A stretch of 64,000 bases of DNA from Chitinophagaceae bacterium UBA4407 (GCA_002390845.1 DGQT01000067.1:44486-108485), one strand, 5' to 3'; positions 50,315-59,955 are shown, counted from the first letter of the stretch. Notes: generated by a model not told the origin, from the sequence alone. A program made the numbers and translations.

Positions 50315-52741
50315 ATGGATTATCTTTTTTATGCCGTTCCGGCCATGGGGGTGCTCGGTCTCCTCTATACTTTAGTGAAATTTAACTGGGTTGGAAGACA
50401 GGATCCCGGTAATGAACGTATGCAGGAGATCAGCAAATACATTGCTGAAGGTGCTATGGCTTTCTTAAAAGCTGAGTGGAAAATACTTTCTTACTTCGTA
50501 ATTATTGTTGCCATACTACTGGCAGTTATGGCTCAAAGCAATCCTGACAGTCACTGGAGCATTGCTCTTGCGTTTGTTGTAGGCGCTGTATTTAGTGCCA
50601 CTGCAGGTTATATAGGTATGCGTGCTGCTACCAAAGCCAATGTGCGTACGGCACAGGCGGCAAGAACCAGCCTTGCCAAAGCATTGAATGTTTCTTTTGG
50701 CGGAGGTTCTGTAATGGGCCTTGGTGTGGCAGGTTTGGCTGTACTTGGTTTGGGTACGGTATTCATTATTCTTTATCATTTTTTTGTAGGAGATATGACT
50801 TCGGCCGATCCTGGTTTCAGGGAAGCCATGTTAAGATCTATTGAAGTGCTTACCGGCTTTTCTTTAGGTGCTGAATCTATTGCATTGTTTGCCCGTGTGG
50901 GCGGTGGTATTTATACAAAAGCTGCCGACGTAGGCGCAGACCTTGTGGGTAAAGTGGAAGCCGGTATTCCTGAAGATGATCCGCGCAACCCTGCAACTAT
51001 TGCAGATAACGTTGGTGACAACGTGGGTGATGTGGCTGGTATGGGCGCCGATCTTTTCGGTTCTTATGTTGCAACTGTATTGGCTACAATGGTATTGGGG
51101 CAGGAAACAGTTTCTACCGATAATTTCGGCGGAATGGCTCCTATTCTTTTGCCCATGCTTATTGCAGCTACCGGTATTATATTCTCTATCATCGCTACTT
51201 TCTTTGTAAAGATCAGCGATAGTGCGGGCATCAGCACTGCAGTTGTACAAAGAGCCTTGAATATGGGTAACTGGGGTTCTATGATATTGGCAGGCTTGGC
51301 AAGTATTGGTCTGGTATATTATATACTTCCTGATACAATGTCGCTGCGTGGTCTAGAGTTCACCAAATGGGGTGTGCTTGGCGCAATTGCTGTAGGTTTA
51401 GTGGTAGGTACTTTAATGAGTATGATCACTGAATATTATACAGCCATGGGCAAACGCCCGGTGCTGAGTATTATTCGCCAGAGTGCAACAGGTCATGGCA
51501 CCAACGTAATTGGTGGTTTGGCTGTGGGTATGGAATCTACTTTCTTACCAATTCTTGTTTTGGCAAGCGGTATCTACGGTTCTTACTACTGTGCAGGTTT
51601 ATATGGTGTGGCTATTGCCGCCGCAGGTATGATGGCAACTACAGCTATGCAGTTGGCAATTGATGCATTTGGCCCTATTGCTGATAATGCAGGTGGTATT
51701 GCAGAAATGAGTGAATTGCCTCCTGATGTTCGCGAAAAAACAGACGTGCTTGATGCTGTAGGTAACACTACTGCTGCAACCGGTAAAGGTTTCGCCATTG
51801 CTTCTGCAGCGTTAACTGCTTTGGCTTTGTTTGCAGCGTTTGTGGGTGTGGCCGGTATTAAAGGCATTGACATTTATAAAGCAGATGTATTGGCTTCATT
51901 ATTTGTGGGCGGTATGATACCGTTCCTGTTTTCTTCTCTCGCTATAAAAGCGGTTGGGCAGGCAGCAATGGCAATGGTAGAAGAAGTGCGCCGCCAGTTC
52001 CGTACCATCCCCGGTATTATGGAAGGTACAGGCAAACCTGAGTATGATAAATGCGTAGCTATTTCAACAGAAGCTTCTCTTAAGAAGATGATGTTGCCTG
52101 GTGCTATTGCAATTATTTCTCCAATTATTATCGGGTTCCTTTTAGGCCCTGAAGCATTGGGCGGATTCCTTGCCGGTGCTACTGTTTGTGGCGTATTGAT
52201 GGGTATGTTCCAAAACAATGCAGGTGGTGCATGGGATAATGCTAAGAAGAGTTTTGAAAATGGTGTTGAGATCAACGGTGTTATCTACAAAAAGAAAAGC
52301 GAACCACATAAAGCTGCCGTAACGGGCGATACTGTGGGTGATCCTTTTAAAGATACTTCTGGCCCTTCAATGAATATATTGATCAAATTAATGTCAATTG
52401 TTTCATTGGTAATTGCTCCAACTTTAGCGCAGGTTTTCCATACTAAAGATGGTTCAGTAGCAATGGCTCAAAACAAAGTTGAAATAAAAGTTACCGCTAC
52501 TGATACAAAGGACGCCAACGGCAATACTGTAAACATGACTGTTACCGGCGACGACAAACTGAATGGTTTGGTTGAAGCACTTAAAAAAGACGGTATTGTT
52601 GGTGCTGGCAGTGTTTCCGTTGACATTAAAGACGGTAAACTTACCATTAACGGTAAAGAACAACCTGCAGATGTGCTAGCAAAATACAGCTCTTATTTAG
52701 AGGGTGGTAAAAATGTAAGCATCAATGTAGATGTAAAATAA
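50315..52741 (+). CDS. hppA: Membrane-bound ion-translocating pyrophosphatase
   Basis: An 808-aa integral membrane protein that hydrolyses PPi and pumps H+ or Na+. The catalytic loop DVGADLVGKVEAGIPEDDPR followed by ATIADNVGDNVGDVAGMGAD is intact, as is the second conserved DNAGGIAEM region and KSFENG near the end. GNTTAATGKG has Ala where K+-independent enzymes carry Lys, so K+ dependence is expected. About 16 helices. An extra C-terminal domain of about 88 aa (KVEIKVTATDTKDANG to the end) is not part of the standard family. The ATG at 50315 is preferred to a TTG two codons upstream. Confidence 0.93.
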   Translation: MDYLFYAVPAMGVLGLLYTLVKFNWVGRQDPGNERMQEISKYIAEGAMAFLKAEWKILSYFVIIVAILLAVMAQSNPDSHWSIALAFVVGAVFSATAGYIGMRAATKANVRTAQAARTSLAKALNVSFGGGSVMGLGVAGLAVLGLGTVFIILYHFFVGDMTSADPGFREAMLRSIEVLTGFSLGAESIALFARVGGGIYTKAADVGADLVGKVEAGIPEDDPRNPATIADNVGDNVGDVAGMGADLFGSYVATVLATMVLGQETVSTDNFGGMAPILLPMLIAATGIIFSIIATFFVKISDSAGISTAVVQRALNMGNWGSMILAGLASIGLVYYILPDTMSLRGLEFTKWGVLGAIAVGLVVGTLMSMITEYYTAMGKRPVLSIIRQSATGHGTNVIGGLAVGMESTFLPILVLASGIYGSYYCAGLYGVAIAAAGMMATTAMQLAIDAFGPIADNAGGIAEMSELPPDVREKTDVLDAVGNTTAATGKGFAIASAALTALALFAAFVGVAGIKGIDIYKADVLASLFVGGMIPFLFSSLAIKAVGQAAMAMVEEVRRQFRTIPGIMEGTGKPEYDKCVAISTEASLKKMMLPGAIAIISPIIIGFLLGPEALGGFLAGATVCGVLMGMFQNNAGGAWDNAKKSFENGVEINGVIYKKKSEPHKAAVTGDTVGDPFKDTSGPSMNILIKLMSIVSLVIAPTLAQVFHTKDGSVAMAQNKVEIKVTATDTKDANGNTVNMTVTGDDKLNGLVEALKKDGIVGAGSVSVDIKDGKLTINGKEQPADVLAKYSSYLEGGKNVSINVDVK

Positions 52742-52760
52742 TTTCGGTTTTTAAGTAATA

Positions 52761-52794
52761 AAAAGTCCCCGCCGGTTTACTGTCGGGGACTTTT
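52761..52794 (+). terminator. Terminator after hppA
   Basis: AAAAGTCCCCG (52761-52771) pairs with CGGGGACTTTT (52784-52794); T6 follows. It starts 20 nt after the stop codon. Confidence 0.85.
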
Positions 52795-52825
52795 TTATGA
52801 ACCCAACTGAAGGTTATTAATTTAG

Positions 52826-52900
52826 CTTTTGTTGCGTCGCACTCTTCGACTGTTAAAGCGCTACGCAGCAACTGCGAAGTACTTGACTTTTATATAGCTT
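52826..52900. repeat. Intergenic repeat, single half
   Basis: AGCTTTTG, core TTGCGTCGCACTCTTCGAC, then a degenerate tail. Together with the hppA terminator it is the only structure seen in the 340-bp gap before the SPFH gene, apart from that gene's promoter region. Confidence 0.65.
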
Positions 52901-53043
52901 CTGCATCACGTAGGTATACTCATACCCAATAGCAGCAGGATTTGGCAATTAATCCAATTAATAGTTTATAAAATGCTTAAGATATCTTTCCTCATAAAGA
53001 AAAACCGTTTGAACAAAAAAGTTTCTGGTATTAAAAAAAATAT

Positions 53044-53070
53044 TATTTTTGATATCAAATTAATATCAAA
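53044..53070 (+). promoter_or_regulatory. Promoter/operator of the SPFH-Arc operon
   Basis: TATTTTTG (53044-53051) matches the -7 consensus. Overlapping it is the inverted repeat TTTGATAT (53048-53055), 7-nt spacer, ATATCAAA (53063-53070), ending 11 bp before the ATG. The small Arc-like protein of the same operon is a candidate to bind it. Confidence 0.45.
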
Positions 53071-53081
53071 ATAAATTTATT

Positions 53082-53957
53082 ATGGAAAAGATTTTAAAAC
53101 CCCTTTCTGGTTTCATAGTACTGATTGCTGCCCTTGCCTGTTTTGGAATTGCGACTTATTTTTTAATAAACGGAGTTGGTGATTCAGAAATACCGATGCC
53201 ATCTTTTTGGGTAGGATTAGCTTTAGAGATTACTGCGGCATTTTTATTTAAAGGGCTTACAATTATAAATCCCAATCAATCCTGTGTTTGTACTTTTTTT
53301 GGTAAGTATGCAGGCACTGTAAAAGACAATGGTCTGTTGTTTGTAAACCCGCTTTTTAAGAAGCAAAAAATATCTTTAAGGTCGAACAACTTTGAAAGCA
53401 CCAAGCTTAAAGTAAATGATAAAATGGGTAACCCTATTGAAATAGCCGCGGTAATTGTATGGCAGGTAAGCGACACTTATAAAGCTGCTTTTGACGTAAC
53501 TGACTATGCCCAATATGTAAAAATACAAAGTGAGTCTGCGGTGAGGCATTTGGCTACAACATGCCCTTACGATGAAATGGAAGATGCAGGTGCAGATATT
53601 ACTTTGCGCAATGGCGGAGAAAAAGTAACAGCACTTTTGGAAAATGAGTTAAATGACAGACTTTCTGAAGCCGGACTTATTGTAAAAGAAGCAAGAATCA
53701 GTCATCTTGCATACGCACCCGAAATAGCCGGAGCCATGTTGCAACGCCAGCAGGCAACTGCAATTGTGGCCGCACGTTTTAAAATTGTAGAAGGTGCTGT
53801 AGGTATGGTAGAACTTGCATTGGAACAATTAAGTAAAAAGGGAATTGTTAACCTTGATGAAGAAAAGAAAGCTGCAATGGTTAGTAATTTAATGGTGGTT
53901 CTTTGTGGTGAGAAAGCTGCAACACCTGTTTTAAATACAGGTACATTGTATCAATAA
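53082..53957 (+). CDS. SPFH/Band 7 domain membrane protein
   Basis: A 291-aa protein: two hydrophobic helices at the N-terminus (residues 8-30 and 42-60), then the SPFH domain (GLTIINPNQSCVCTFFGKYA, NPIEIAAVIVWQVSDTYKAA, QSESAVRHLATTCPYDEME) and a helical C-terminus with MLQRQQATAIVAARFKIVEG. SPFH proteins form ring assemblies in the membrane. It is followed 12 bp later by a small Arc-like gene, a pairing common in Bacteroidota and actinobacteria; the two are surely co-transcribed. Confidence 0.9.
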   Translation: MEKILKPLSGFIVLIAALACFGIATYFLINGVGDSEIPMPSFWVGLALEITAAFLFKGLTIINPNQSCVCTFFGKYAGTVKDNGLLFVNPLFKKQKISLRSNNFESTKLKVNDKMGNPIEIAAVIVWQVSDTYKAAFDVTDYAQYVKIQSESAVRHLATTCPYDEMEDAGADITLRNGGEKVTALLENELNDRLSEAGLIVKEARISHLAYAPEIAGAMLQRQQATAIVAARFKIVEGAVGMVELALEQLSKKGIVNLDEEKKAAMVSNLMVVLCGEKAATPVLNTGTLYQ

Positions 53958-53969
53958 ATAACGCGCTTT

Positions 53970-54173
53970 ATGGCCGTAAAAAAAACCTTTGTTTTAAGAA
54001 TTGATGAAGCTGCATATAAGGCCCTTGAAAAGTGGGCTGGTGATGAATTTCGTAGTGTGAACGGGCAGATAGAATTTTTGCTTGACCAGAAATTAAAAGA
54101 AGCGGGAAGGCTTAAAAGCAGCAGCGATAAAGCTTCGGAAAAAAATACAACACCTAAAAAGGCAGATAAATAA
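53970..54173 (+). CDS. Small Arc-like DNA-binding protein
   Basis: A 67-aa protein. The first 45 residues (KKTFVLRIDEAAYKALEKWA, then FRSVNGQIEFLLDQ) have the ribbon-helix-helix plan of Arc-type repressors: one strand with alternating residues, two helices with a turn before VNGQIEF. The last 20 residues are Lys/Ser-rich and disordered. It is linked to the SPFH gene and may autoregulate at the inverted repeat upstream, an inference. Confidence 0.8.
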   Translation: MAVKKTFVLRIDEAAYKALEKWAGDEFRSVNGQIEFLLDQKLKEAGRLKSSSDKASEKNTTPKKADK

Positions 54174-54418
54174 TTTTAAATATCCACAGCCTAGAAGCGA
54201 AACAGATTTTGTAAGTTTAAAAATATTGATAACCTGCTCTGTAAACCGGGTACAGTAACTTATGAATTTATGTGATACCGCAAGCTATGAACGTTTGGTG
54301 AATCGCTTGTTGCTGTACACGGGTGCGACGCAAGAAAAGCTTCATTAATAACCTTCAGTCCGGCTCATAAAAAAGCCATCCTTTATAATTAAGGATGGCT
54401 TTTAAAAAATGAATAAGG
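54174..54418. repeat. Gap with intergenic repeat half (54300-54370)
   Basis: Reverse half: ACACGGGTGCGACGCAAG, AAAAGCTTCATTAATAACC and CAGTCCGGCTC. The rest of the gap has no visible structure except the terminator at 54371-54403. Confidence 0.7.
54371..54403 (-). terminator. Terminator of the anchor-V gene
   Basis: Thirteen-base perfect arms AAAAGCCATCCTT / AAGGATGGCTTTT with a 7-nt loop, 16 nt beyond the stop of the minus-strand gene. Confidence 0.85.
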
Positions 54419-55345
54419 TTACTGATTTGCTATAACTTTTAATGATGTTCTTACACCATCTTCTGTTATTACATTTGCAACCACAATTCCTTTTATTTTA
54501 TCTCCTTTAACCGGCCAAACATTGTCGCCTTCGTTTGCAACGGTAATACCACTCATTAATGGATTACCTTGCAGGTCTGTGTATGTAATTTGTACTTTCT
54601 GCTGCTTTGAGCCATTATGAAACATGATATACATGCTGCCGTGCTGATTGTACAATTTCAGAGAATAATTATCCCTGGTTGGTACTGCAGGTTTTACAGA
54701 TGATATTTCATTAGTAGCAACAGGAGCGGCCGCTGGCACCGGGCCTTGTGTAATAGTTAATGAATTGTTTACAACCTGGTCGCCGGTTGTACCACCATCG
54801 CCGTTTACGAGGTTGCCTGCTGTATAAAAAACAACAGAACCTGTACCTGCGGCAGGACCTTTCCAGGCAATAGTTATTATGCCTGAAGTTAAAGCTTTAG
54901 ATTGCTCTACATAATTGTGTTTCGATTTTAAAATGCTGTGTGTACTTGTTGGTGGTTTGCCCCATGTGTTGACATTGGTACCGGTTGCAGTAGCAGCAGT
55001 TGTTTGAAAACCATACTTAGGCTTTCCGGTAGTTTTTGTCAGGTTAATCTGAAACTTGTAAGCTTTGCCGGGCACATACGAAGTAACAGGAGCGTTGGTA
55101 GCACTGTCAAGCAATTGAGTTGTAATAGCGCCACCAAAGGCTCCGCCACCATGGCATCCGGATTTGGCGCAGGTTAAATTAGAGTTAAACGGAGCACCTG
55201 TTACCAGCTGGCTATTTTTTGCGGGACCGTTTGCATAGCTGGAAAAGATGACCCATAATGCAATACCTGAAAAGGCTAACAGCGTACTGGAAATTTTGTT
55301 TTGCCTGGCCAGAGAGGCAATTTTTTGTGTTGTGTTTTTAAACAT
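54419..55345 (-). CDS. Choice-of-anchor V domain exported protein
   Basis: A 308-aa exported protein with an N-terminal membrane segment (STLLAFSGIALWVIFSS). After it come VTGAPFNSNLTCAKSGCHGG, a Cys-x4-Cys-His site, then beta-rich domain features (VPGKAYKFQINLTKTTGKPK, YGFQTTAATA, SVVFYTAGNLVNGDGGTTGD) and a C-terminal segment like a sorting or Ig-like tail. The family (choice-of-anchor V, reelin-like) is exported by Bacteroidota. The CXXXXCH site could bind heme c or metal. It has a paralogue immediately upstream. Confidence 0.8.
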   Translation of the reverse strand: MFKNTTQKIASLARQNKISSTLLAFSGIALWVIFSSYANGPAKNSQLVTGAPFNSNLTCAKSGCHGGGAFGGAITTQLLDSATNAPVTSYVPGKAYKFQINLTKTTGKPKYGFQTTAATATGTNVNTWGKPPTSTHSILKSKHNYVEQSKALTSGIITIAWKGPAAGTGSVVFYTAGNLVNGDGGTTGDQVVNNSLTITQGPVPAAAPVATNEISSVKPAVPTRDNYSLKLYNQHGSMYIMFHNGSKQQKVQITYTDLQGNPLMSGITVANEGDNVWPVKGDKIKGIVVANVITEDGVRTSLKVIANQ

Positions 55346-55648
55346 GATTGCGTGGTTTTTTTGATGAATAAATGAGAAAAAAGCTTGGTTATTTTCAGAT
55401 AATCGAATTAGTATATTTTAACCCTGTATTTAAATTACTTTCAATGTTTTTCATAGCATATTTTTTTGCGATCTGCCCGTACTGTTTGTCAATAATTGAT
55501 TATGCATGCATTAATTACGCTTCCTATACGGCATAATTAACCAAAGAGCATTGCTCAATAAGGTAACAGATTGTTTTAAACGCTTACCCGGAAAATTTAA
55601 AACCGACTACAGGTTTTGGTTATTTTCTTTAGTGTTTGTTTTGATTCA

Positions 55649-56803
55649 TTATTGCATAATGCCCACTTTAGCAGAAGTTCTTCTTCCATCTTCTGTGATA
55701 ATTGTTACAATAATAATTCCTCTTATATTGGATGGTAGTTGTATTTGATTGTCTCCCTGGTTAACAGAAGTGTTATATGAGTAAATCTTTTTGCCTTGCA
55801 GATCAGCAACCTGGACGTTGATTTTTTGTTGCTGTAATCCGTTATAGAAAAGAATATACGAAGCACCGGCATGAGCATAGATTGAAATCTTGTAATCTGA
55901 GGCAACTGCATTTTTTAATTCTACAATATTGTATGTGGTAGTATTACCGTCTGCATCAATTTGCTTTAGCCTGTAAAATGCTTTACTAAAGAAACCTGCA
56001 TCTGTAAAAGAATAAGCCGATCCGTTGGTACTGTTACCTTTTGATGCTAAAGTTGATAATGGTGTATAATTTATTCCATCAAGGCTTTTTTCAATTATGA
56101 AATTTTTGTTGCTTGTTTCCTGTGCAGTTGCCCAGCTTAGTACTGCCTTACCACTTTGAATACTACCTTTAAAATACAATAATTTTATTGGCAATGCACC
56201 TGCTTCGCTAACAGTAAGATTTGTATTTACCGGTTGATCGCCTGTTGTACTGCTGTTGCCATTAACAAGGTTACCTGCAGTGTAAAATATTACAGATCCA
56301 GTGCCAGCGAAAGGCCCTGTCCACGGAATTGAAATAGTATTTTGTGAAAGGCGCTTAGACTGCTCAACATAATTTCTGCCGGACACTGCCTGATTATGGT
56401 AATCTGCAATAAGTGTCCCCCATGTATTGATATTGGTATTGGTACCAACAGTGGCAGCTGCAGTTTGAAAACCATAGCCCTTGGGGGCAGTAGTGCTGTT
56501 CATCGTAATCTTTAGTGTGTAGCTTACTCCCGGTGTATATGCTGTAACGATGTTGTTTGATGCATCAAGTAATTGTGTAACGATGGTTCCTCCGAAATTA
56601 CCGCCACCATGGCAACCACTTTTTGCGCATGTTTGAGAGTTATCGAATGGAGCACCGGTAACTGTATTTCTTTGTTTTGCTGGTCCGGTTGTATTTGAAA
56701 GTAGTATTACGCTGCAAAAGGCTACGGCGAAAATGCCCAGAATAATTGATTTCTTTTTGGTGTTTGCTACAAAATTGCAGGTAGCGCTAAATATTTTTCT
56801 CAT
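55649..56803 (-). CDS. Choice-of-anchor V domain exported protein, T9SS-like tail
   Basis: A 384-aa paralogue of the downstream gene. N-terminal membrane segment (IILGIFAVAFCSVILLS), the site VTGAPFDNSQTCAKSGCHGG, and shared VFYTAGNLVNGNSSTTGDQP. It has an additional middle domain (LLYFKGSIQSGKAVLSWATA, NKNFIIEKSLDGINYTPLST, a fibronectin/choice-of-anchor-like segment common before type IX secretion tails) and a C-terminal part ending IIIVTIITEDGRRTSAKVGI, resembling a T9SS sorting domain. It is probably exported to the cell surface. 300 bp separate the two paralogues. Confidence 0.8.
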   Translation of the reverse strand: MRKIFSATCNFVANTKKKSIILGIFAVAFCSVILLSNTTGPAKQRNTVTGAPFDNSQTCAKSGCHGGGNFGGTIVTQLLDASNNIVTAYTPGVSYTLKITMNSTTAPKGYGFQTAAATVGTNTNINTWGTLIADYHNQAVSGRNYVEQSKRLSQNTISIPWTGPFAGTGSVIFYTAGNLVNGNSSTTGDQPVNTNLTVSEAGALPIKLLYFKGSIQSGKAVLSWATAQETSNKNFIIEKSLDGINYTPLSTLASKGNSTNGSAYSFTDAGFFSKAFYRLKQIDADGNTTTYNIVELKNAVASDYKISIYAHAGASYILFYNGLQQQKINVQVADLQGKKIYSYNTSVNQGDNQIQLPSNIRGIIIVTIITEDGRRTSAKVGIMQ

Positions 56804-57343
56804 ATACTATTGGGGATTTTGGATTTCCTTTATTGATCAAAACTATTTGATATCTTAAATATTAATTTCCACAGTTAGCTGAACAGGAAAAGTGTTATTC
56901 TGACATGTAAAAAAAACGCACCGAACTAGAATAAGAACTTTTTGAATTATATAACATTATTACTAGCATAAATAAAAGATGCAAGTTGTTATGCTGTTGA
57001 AAGGATTGCGACGCAACGATGACGCTATAAAATACTAAAGCTGGTACTTAAAATCTCTGAATTCAATAACCTTAAAATAATATTATTTTTTTACCTTACC
57101 ACTACATTACCGTGCGTTTATTCTTATTGCCAAATATTTGTTTCAACGTTAGACATAATTATATTGAATTGTTGCAGCAAGGATTTGGTAAATACTTTAA
57201 GCTATATATCTTGTAATAATAACCAAAGAAATGCCAGTTTTTGCTTTATTGTGGTTACCAAAATACTATTAATCAAAATTTAATTTTTCAAAAAAAAAAC
57301 CACTTCACAAAGAAGTGGTTTTTAATATTCCGTAACCGGTGAT
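56804..57343. other. AT-rich gap with repeat remnant and terminator
   Basis: No gene seen. It contains a short repeat remnant (57001-57052: ATTGCGACGCAACGATG, AAAATACTAAAGCTGG) and the aminopeptidase terminator at 57295-57323. A stretch 57060-57290 is very AT-rich and featureless. Confidence 0.55.
57295..57323 (-). terminator. Terminator of the aminopeptidase gene
   Basis: AAAAACCACTTC / GAAGTGGTTTTT, 12 perfect pairs, 5-nt loop, 21 bp beyond the minus-strand stop codon. Confidence 0.88.
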
Positions 57344-59710
57344 TTATTTCTGTTGTGCCTTTTGCATTGGATTTAAACCCTGCGATTGACCACGGGCTGA
57401 TTGCTTTGTTTTGTACAAGGAAAAATTTGTTGGTGTGCTGATAGCAGGCCAGTTGTTATTTGAAACATCTATATCAGCCGTTTCTTTCATTGGATCTAAA
57501 AGAATGGAAGCTACTTCCTTGTCTTTCAAAAAAACTTTTGTTACATGCTGTTCATTTTTTCTCCATATCTGCACAGGTATGCGGTCTGTTTCTGTTGAAC
57601 CGTCTGTAAATGTCCAACGAATAATAATCGGCATCACGAGTCCGCCTTTGTTTGTAAAAGATACTTCATATAAATACTTGCCTGCATATTTTTGTTTTGT
57701 AGCATCATCCGGTACATCGTATGCCTGGGCAGGAACTTTAATTTTATATGTTGAATCATATTTTTCCATACCGCGATCGTATCTCCAGTAAAAATCTCTT
57801 AGCGATGTATCAACATCAGTTAAGAAATGTATATCGGTATCTTCCCTGTTTCTGATTTTTGAAATATCATCAAAGGCATTTACTGCAGGTTTATCAATTG
57901 ATCTTTCTCCATTATTTTTTTGTGGTGCCGGCTGTGCAATAGCATTTACATCGGGTTTGAATGCTTTTACGCTGTCGATAGCAATGTCACATGGATCAAT
58001 GCTGTAAAACCATCCACGCCAGAACCAATCAAGATCTTCGCCACTTGCATCTTCCATGGTGCGGAAGAGATCTGCGGGGGTTGGATGTTTAAATGCCCAA
58101 CGTTGTGCATACGTTTTAAAAGAATAGTCAAAAAGTTCACGACCCATAATGGTCTCACGCAAAATATTTAGTCCTGTAGCAGGTTTTGCATATGCATTGG
58201 GGCCAAACTGAATAATGTTTTCACTGTTGGTCATAATGGGTTCTAGTTGATCTTTTGGAAGCTTCATATAATCAACAATGCTGTTTGCAGGGCCACGGCG
58301 CGAAGGGAATTTATTATCGTATAATTCTTCTGTTAGGTATTCGCAAAAAGTGTTTAAGCCTTCATCCATCCAAGTCCACTGACGTTCATCACTGTTAACG
58401 ATCATTGGGAAAAAGTTATGACCTACCTCATGAATAATTACGCCAATCATTCCGTTTTTTGTTGCTTCACTGTAGGTTCCATCTTTTTCAGTGCGGCCAA
58501 AATTGAAACAGATCATTGGATATTCCATACCGTTACTTGCCTCAATACTTTGTGCAACAGGGTACGGGTAGGGGATGGTAAAATGAGAATAAGATTTAAT
58601 CGTATGCGCAACCATTTTTGTAGAATACTTACTATACAAGCCATAAGCTTCTTTACCATAAAAACTCATGCACATTACTTTCTTTCCTTCAACAGAAGCT
58701 GGCATGGCATCCCATATAAATTTCCGGGAGCTTGTCCAGGCAAAATCACGTACCATATTTGCTTTAAATATCCATGTTTTGGTGGCACTGCTTTTTTGAG
58801 TTTCAGCTTTCTTTGCTTCATCCAAAGTAAATATCTGTAAAGGCTCTTTTGCAGATTGCGCTTTTTGCCAGCGTGCAAAATGAGCAGCATCAAGCGTTTG
58901 CTGGTAGTTCTGGCATTCGCCTGTTGCGCCTACAACATGATCTGCGGGTACGGTCATTTGAACATTGAAGTTGCCGAACGTTAACGCAAATTCGCCACTG
59001 CCTGCAAACTGGTGATTCTGCCATCCCTGGAAATCGCTGTACACACAAAGGCGCGGATACCATTGCGCCATGGTAAAAAGGTAGTTGCCATCTTCAGGAA
59101 AATATTCATAACCACCACGGCCATTATAAACCTGGCGGTCGCTTATTTTATAATTCCAGTCGATATTAAAAACGAACTGCTGGCCAGGTTTTAATGAAGC
59201 AGGTAATTCTACACGCATCATTGTTTTGTTGATGGTATATTTCAATGCCTTCCCTGTTGCATCCGTAAGCTTTGTAATCTTATCGCCGTAACCATTATCC
59301 GTTTTTTGTTCCTGTAGTTTTTCAAGATTGGTAACATTAATGTTATTGGTCATTGAAGAACTCGACTGGTAGCCAGAATTGTTTACGCTGCTATGTTGGT
59401 TTTCATCAAGCTGCAGCCACAGGTAGGTAAGCACATCAGGAGAGTTGTTTACATAAGTAATTTTTTCGCTGCCTGTAAGCTTAAGGTTTTTTTCGTCAAG
59501 AGTACATTTAATATCGTAATCGCATCTTTGCTGCCAGTATTTTGGGCCCGGGGCGCCACTTGCAGTTCGGTATTCATTTGGCGTAGGCAATATGGTACCC
59601 AGTTGCTCAAACTTATTGCCGTGGTTGCTTCCCGGGTTGTTCTGCGTATTCTGGGCGTCTGTTGCATAACAGACTGCCAGTACTGTAATGGATAAAAATA
59701 GCTTTCTCAT
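57344..59710 (-). CDS. M1-family zinc metallopeptidase
   Basis: A 788-aa exported aminopeptidase-type protein. Signal peptide ends near CYATDAQNT. The N-terminal saddle domain (residues about 50-250) is followed by the catalytic block HEVGHNFFPMIVNSDERQWT with WMDEGLNTFCEYL: zinc ligands His, His and Glu of the HExxH-x18-E motif, in the HEVGH form. GMEYPMICF is the GxMEN-like substrate motif. The long C-terminal part is typical of Bacteroidota M1 proteins. It likely trims peptides in the periplasm or outside the cell. A DUF6702 gene lies divergently 360 bp away. Confidence 0.9.
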   Translation of the reverse strand: MRKLFLSITVLAVCYATDAQNTQNNPGSNHGNKFEQLGTILPTPNEYRTASGAPGPKYWQQRCDYDIKCTLDEKNLKLTGSEKITYVNNSPDVLTYLWLQLDENQHSSVNNSGYQSSSSMTNNINVTNLEKLQEQKTDNGYGDKITKLTDATGKALKYTINKTMMRVELPASLKPGQQFVFNIDWNYKISDRQVYNGRGGYEYFPEDGNYLFTMAQWYPRLCVYSDFQGWQNHQFAGSGEFALTFGNFNVQMTVPADHVVGATGECQNYQQTLDAAHFARWQKAQSAKEPLQIFTLDEAKKAETQKSSATKTWIFKANMVRDFAWTSSRKFIWDAMPASVEGKKVMCMSFYGKEAYGLYSKYSTKMVAHTIKSYSHFTIPYPYPVAQSIEASNGMEYPMICFNFGRTEKDGTYSEATKNGMIGVIIHEVGHNFFPMIVNSDERQWTWMDEGLNTFCEYLTEELYDNKFPSRRGPANSIVDYMKLPKDQLEPIMTNSENIIQFGPNAYAKPATGLNILRETIMGRELFDYSFKTYAQRWAFKHPTPADLFRTMEDASGEDLDWFWRGWFYSIDPCDIAIDSVKAFKPDVNAIAQPAPQKNNGERSIDKPAVNAFDDISKIRNREDTDIHFLTDVDTSLRDFYWRYDRGMEKYDSTYKIKVPAQAYDVPDDATKQKYAGKYLYEVSFTNKGGLVMPIIIRWTFTDGSTETDRIPVQIWRKNEQHVTKVFLKDKEVASILLDPMKETADIDVSNNNWPAISTPTNFSLYKTKQSARGQSQGLNPMQKAQQK

Positions 59711-59739
59711 GTGTATGTGTGTGTTATTAGTAGATGTAT

Positions 59740-59955
59740 TTTTTTGGAACCGGGCTAAAGGTTCTTTTCTGATCGTCTGTTGCGTCGCACACTTGTACTG
59801 AAGAGCAGCTATGAGCTTTTAGCTGCAAGCTGCGAGCCTTTGTATTTTGCTCACAGCTCGTAGCCACGGCTCGCAGATTGTTCAATCATAATCAGAACGT
59901 ACATGTGTGCGACGCAAGAGGCGATGCCATGAAAACCTCATGCCCGGCCAATAAT
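59740..59955. repeat. Intergenic repeat, two inverted halves
   Basis: Left: CCGGGCT (59751-59757), core TTGCGTCGCACACTTGTAC; right: ACGTACATGTGTGCGACGCA, AGAGGCGATGCCATGAAA and GCCCGGCC. The halves are inverted copies over about 45 nt each. The centre (59805-59885) is itself an imperfect palindrome with AGCTGCAAGCTGCGAGC and GCTCGTAGC words. The best example of the two-half structure. Confidence 0.8.
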
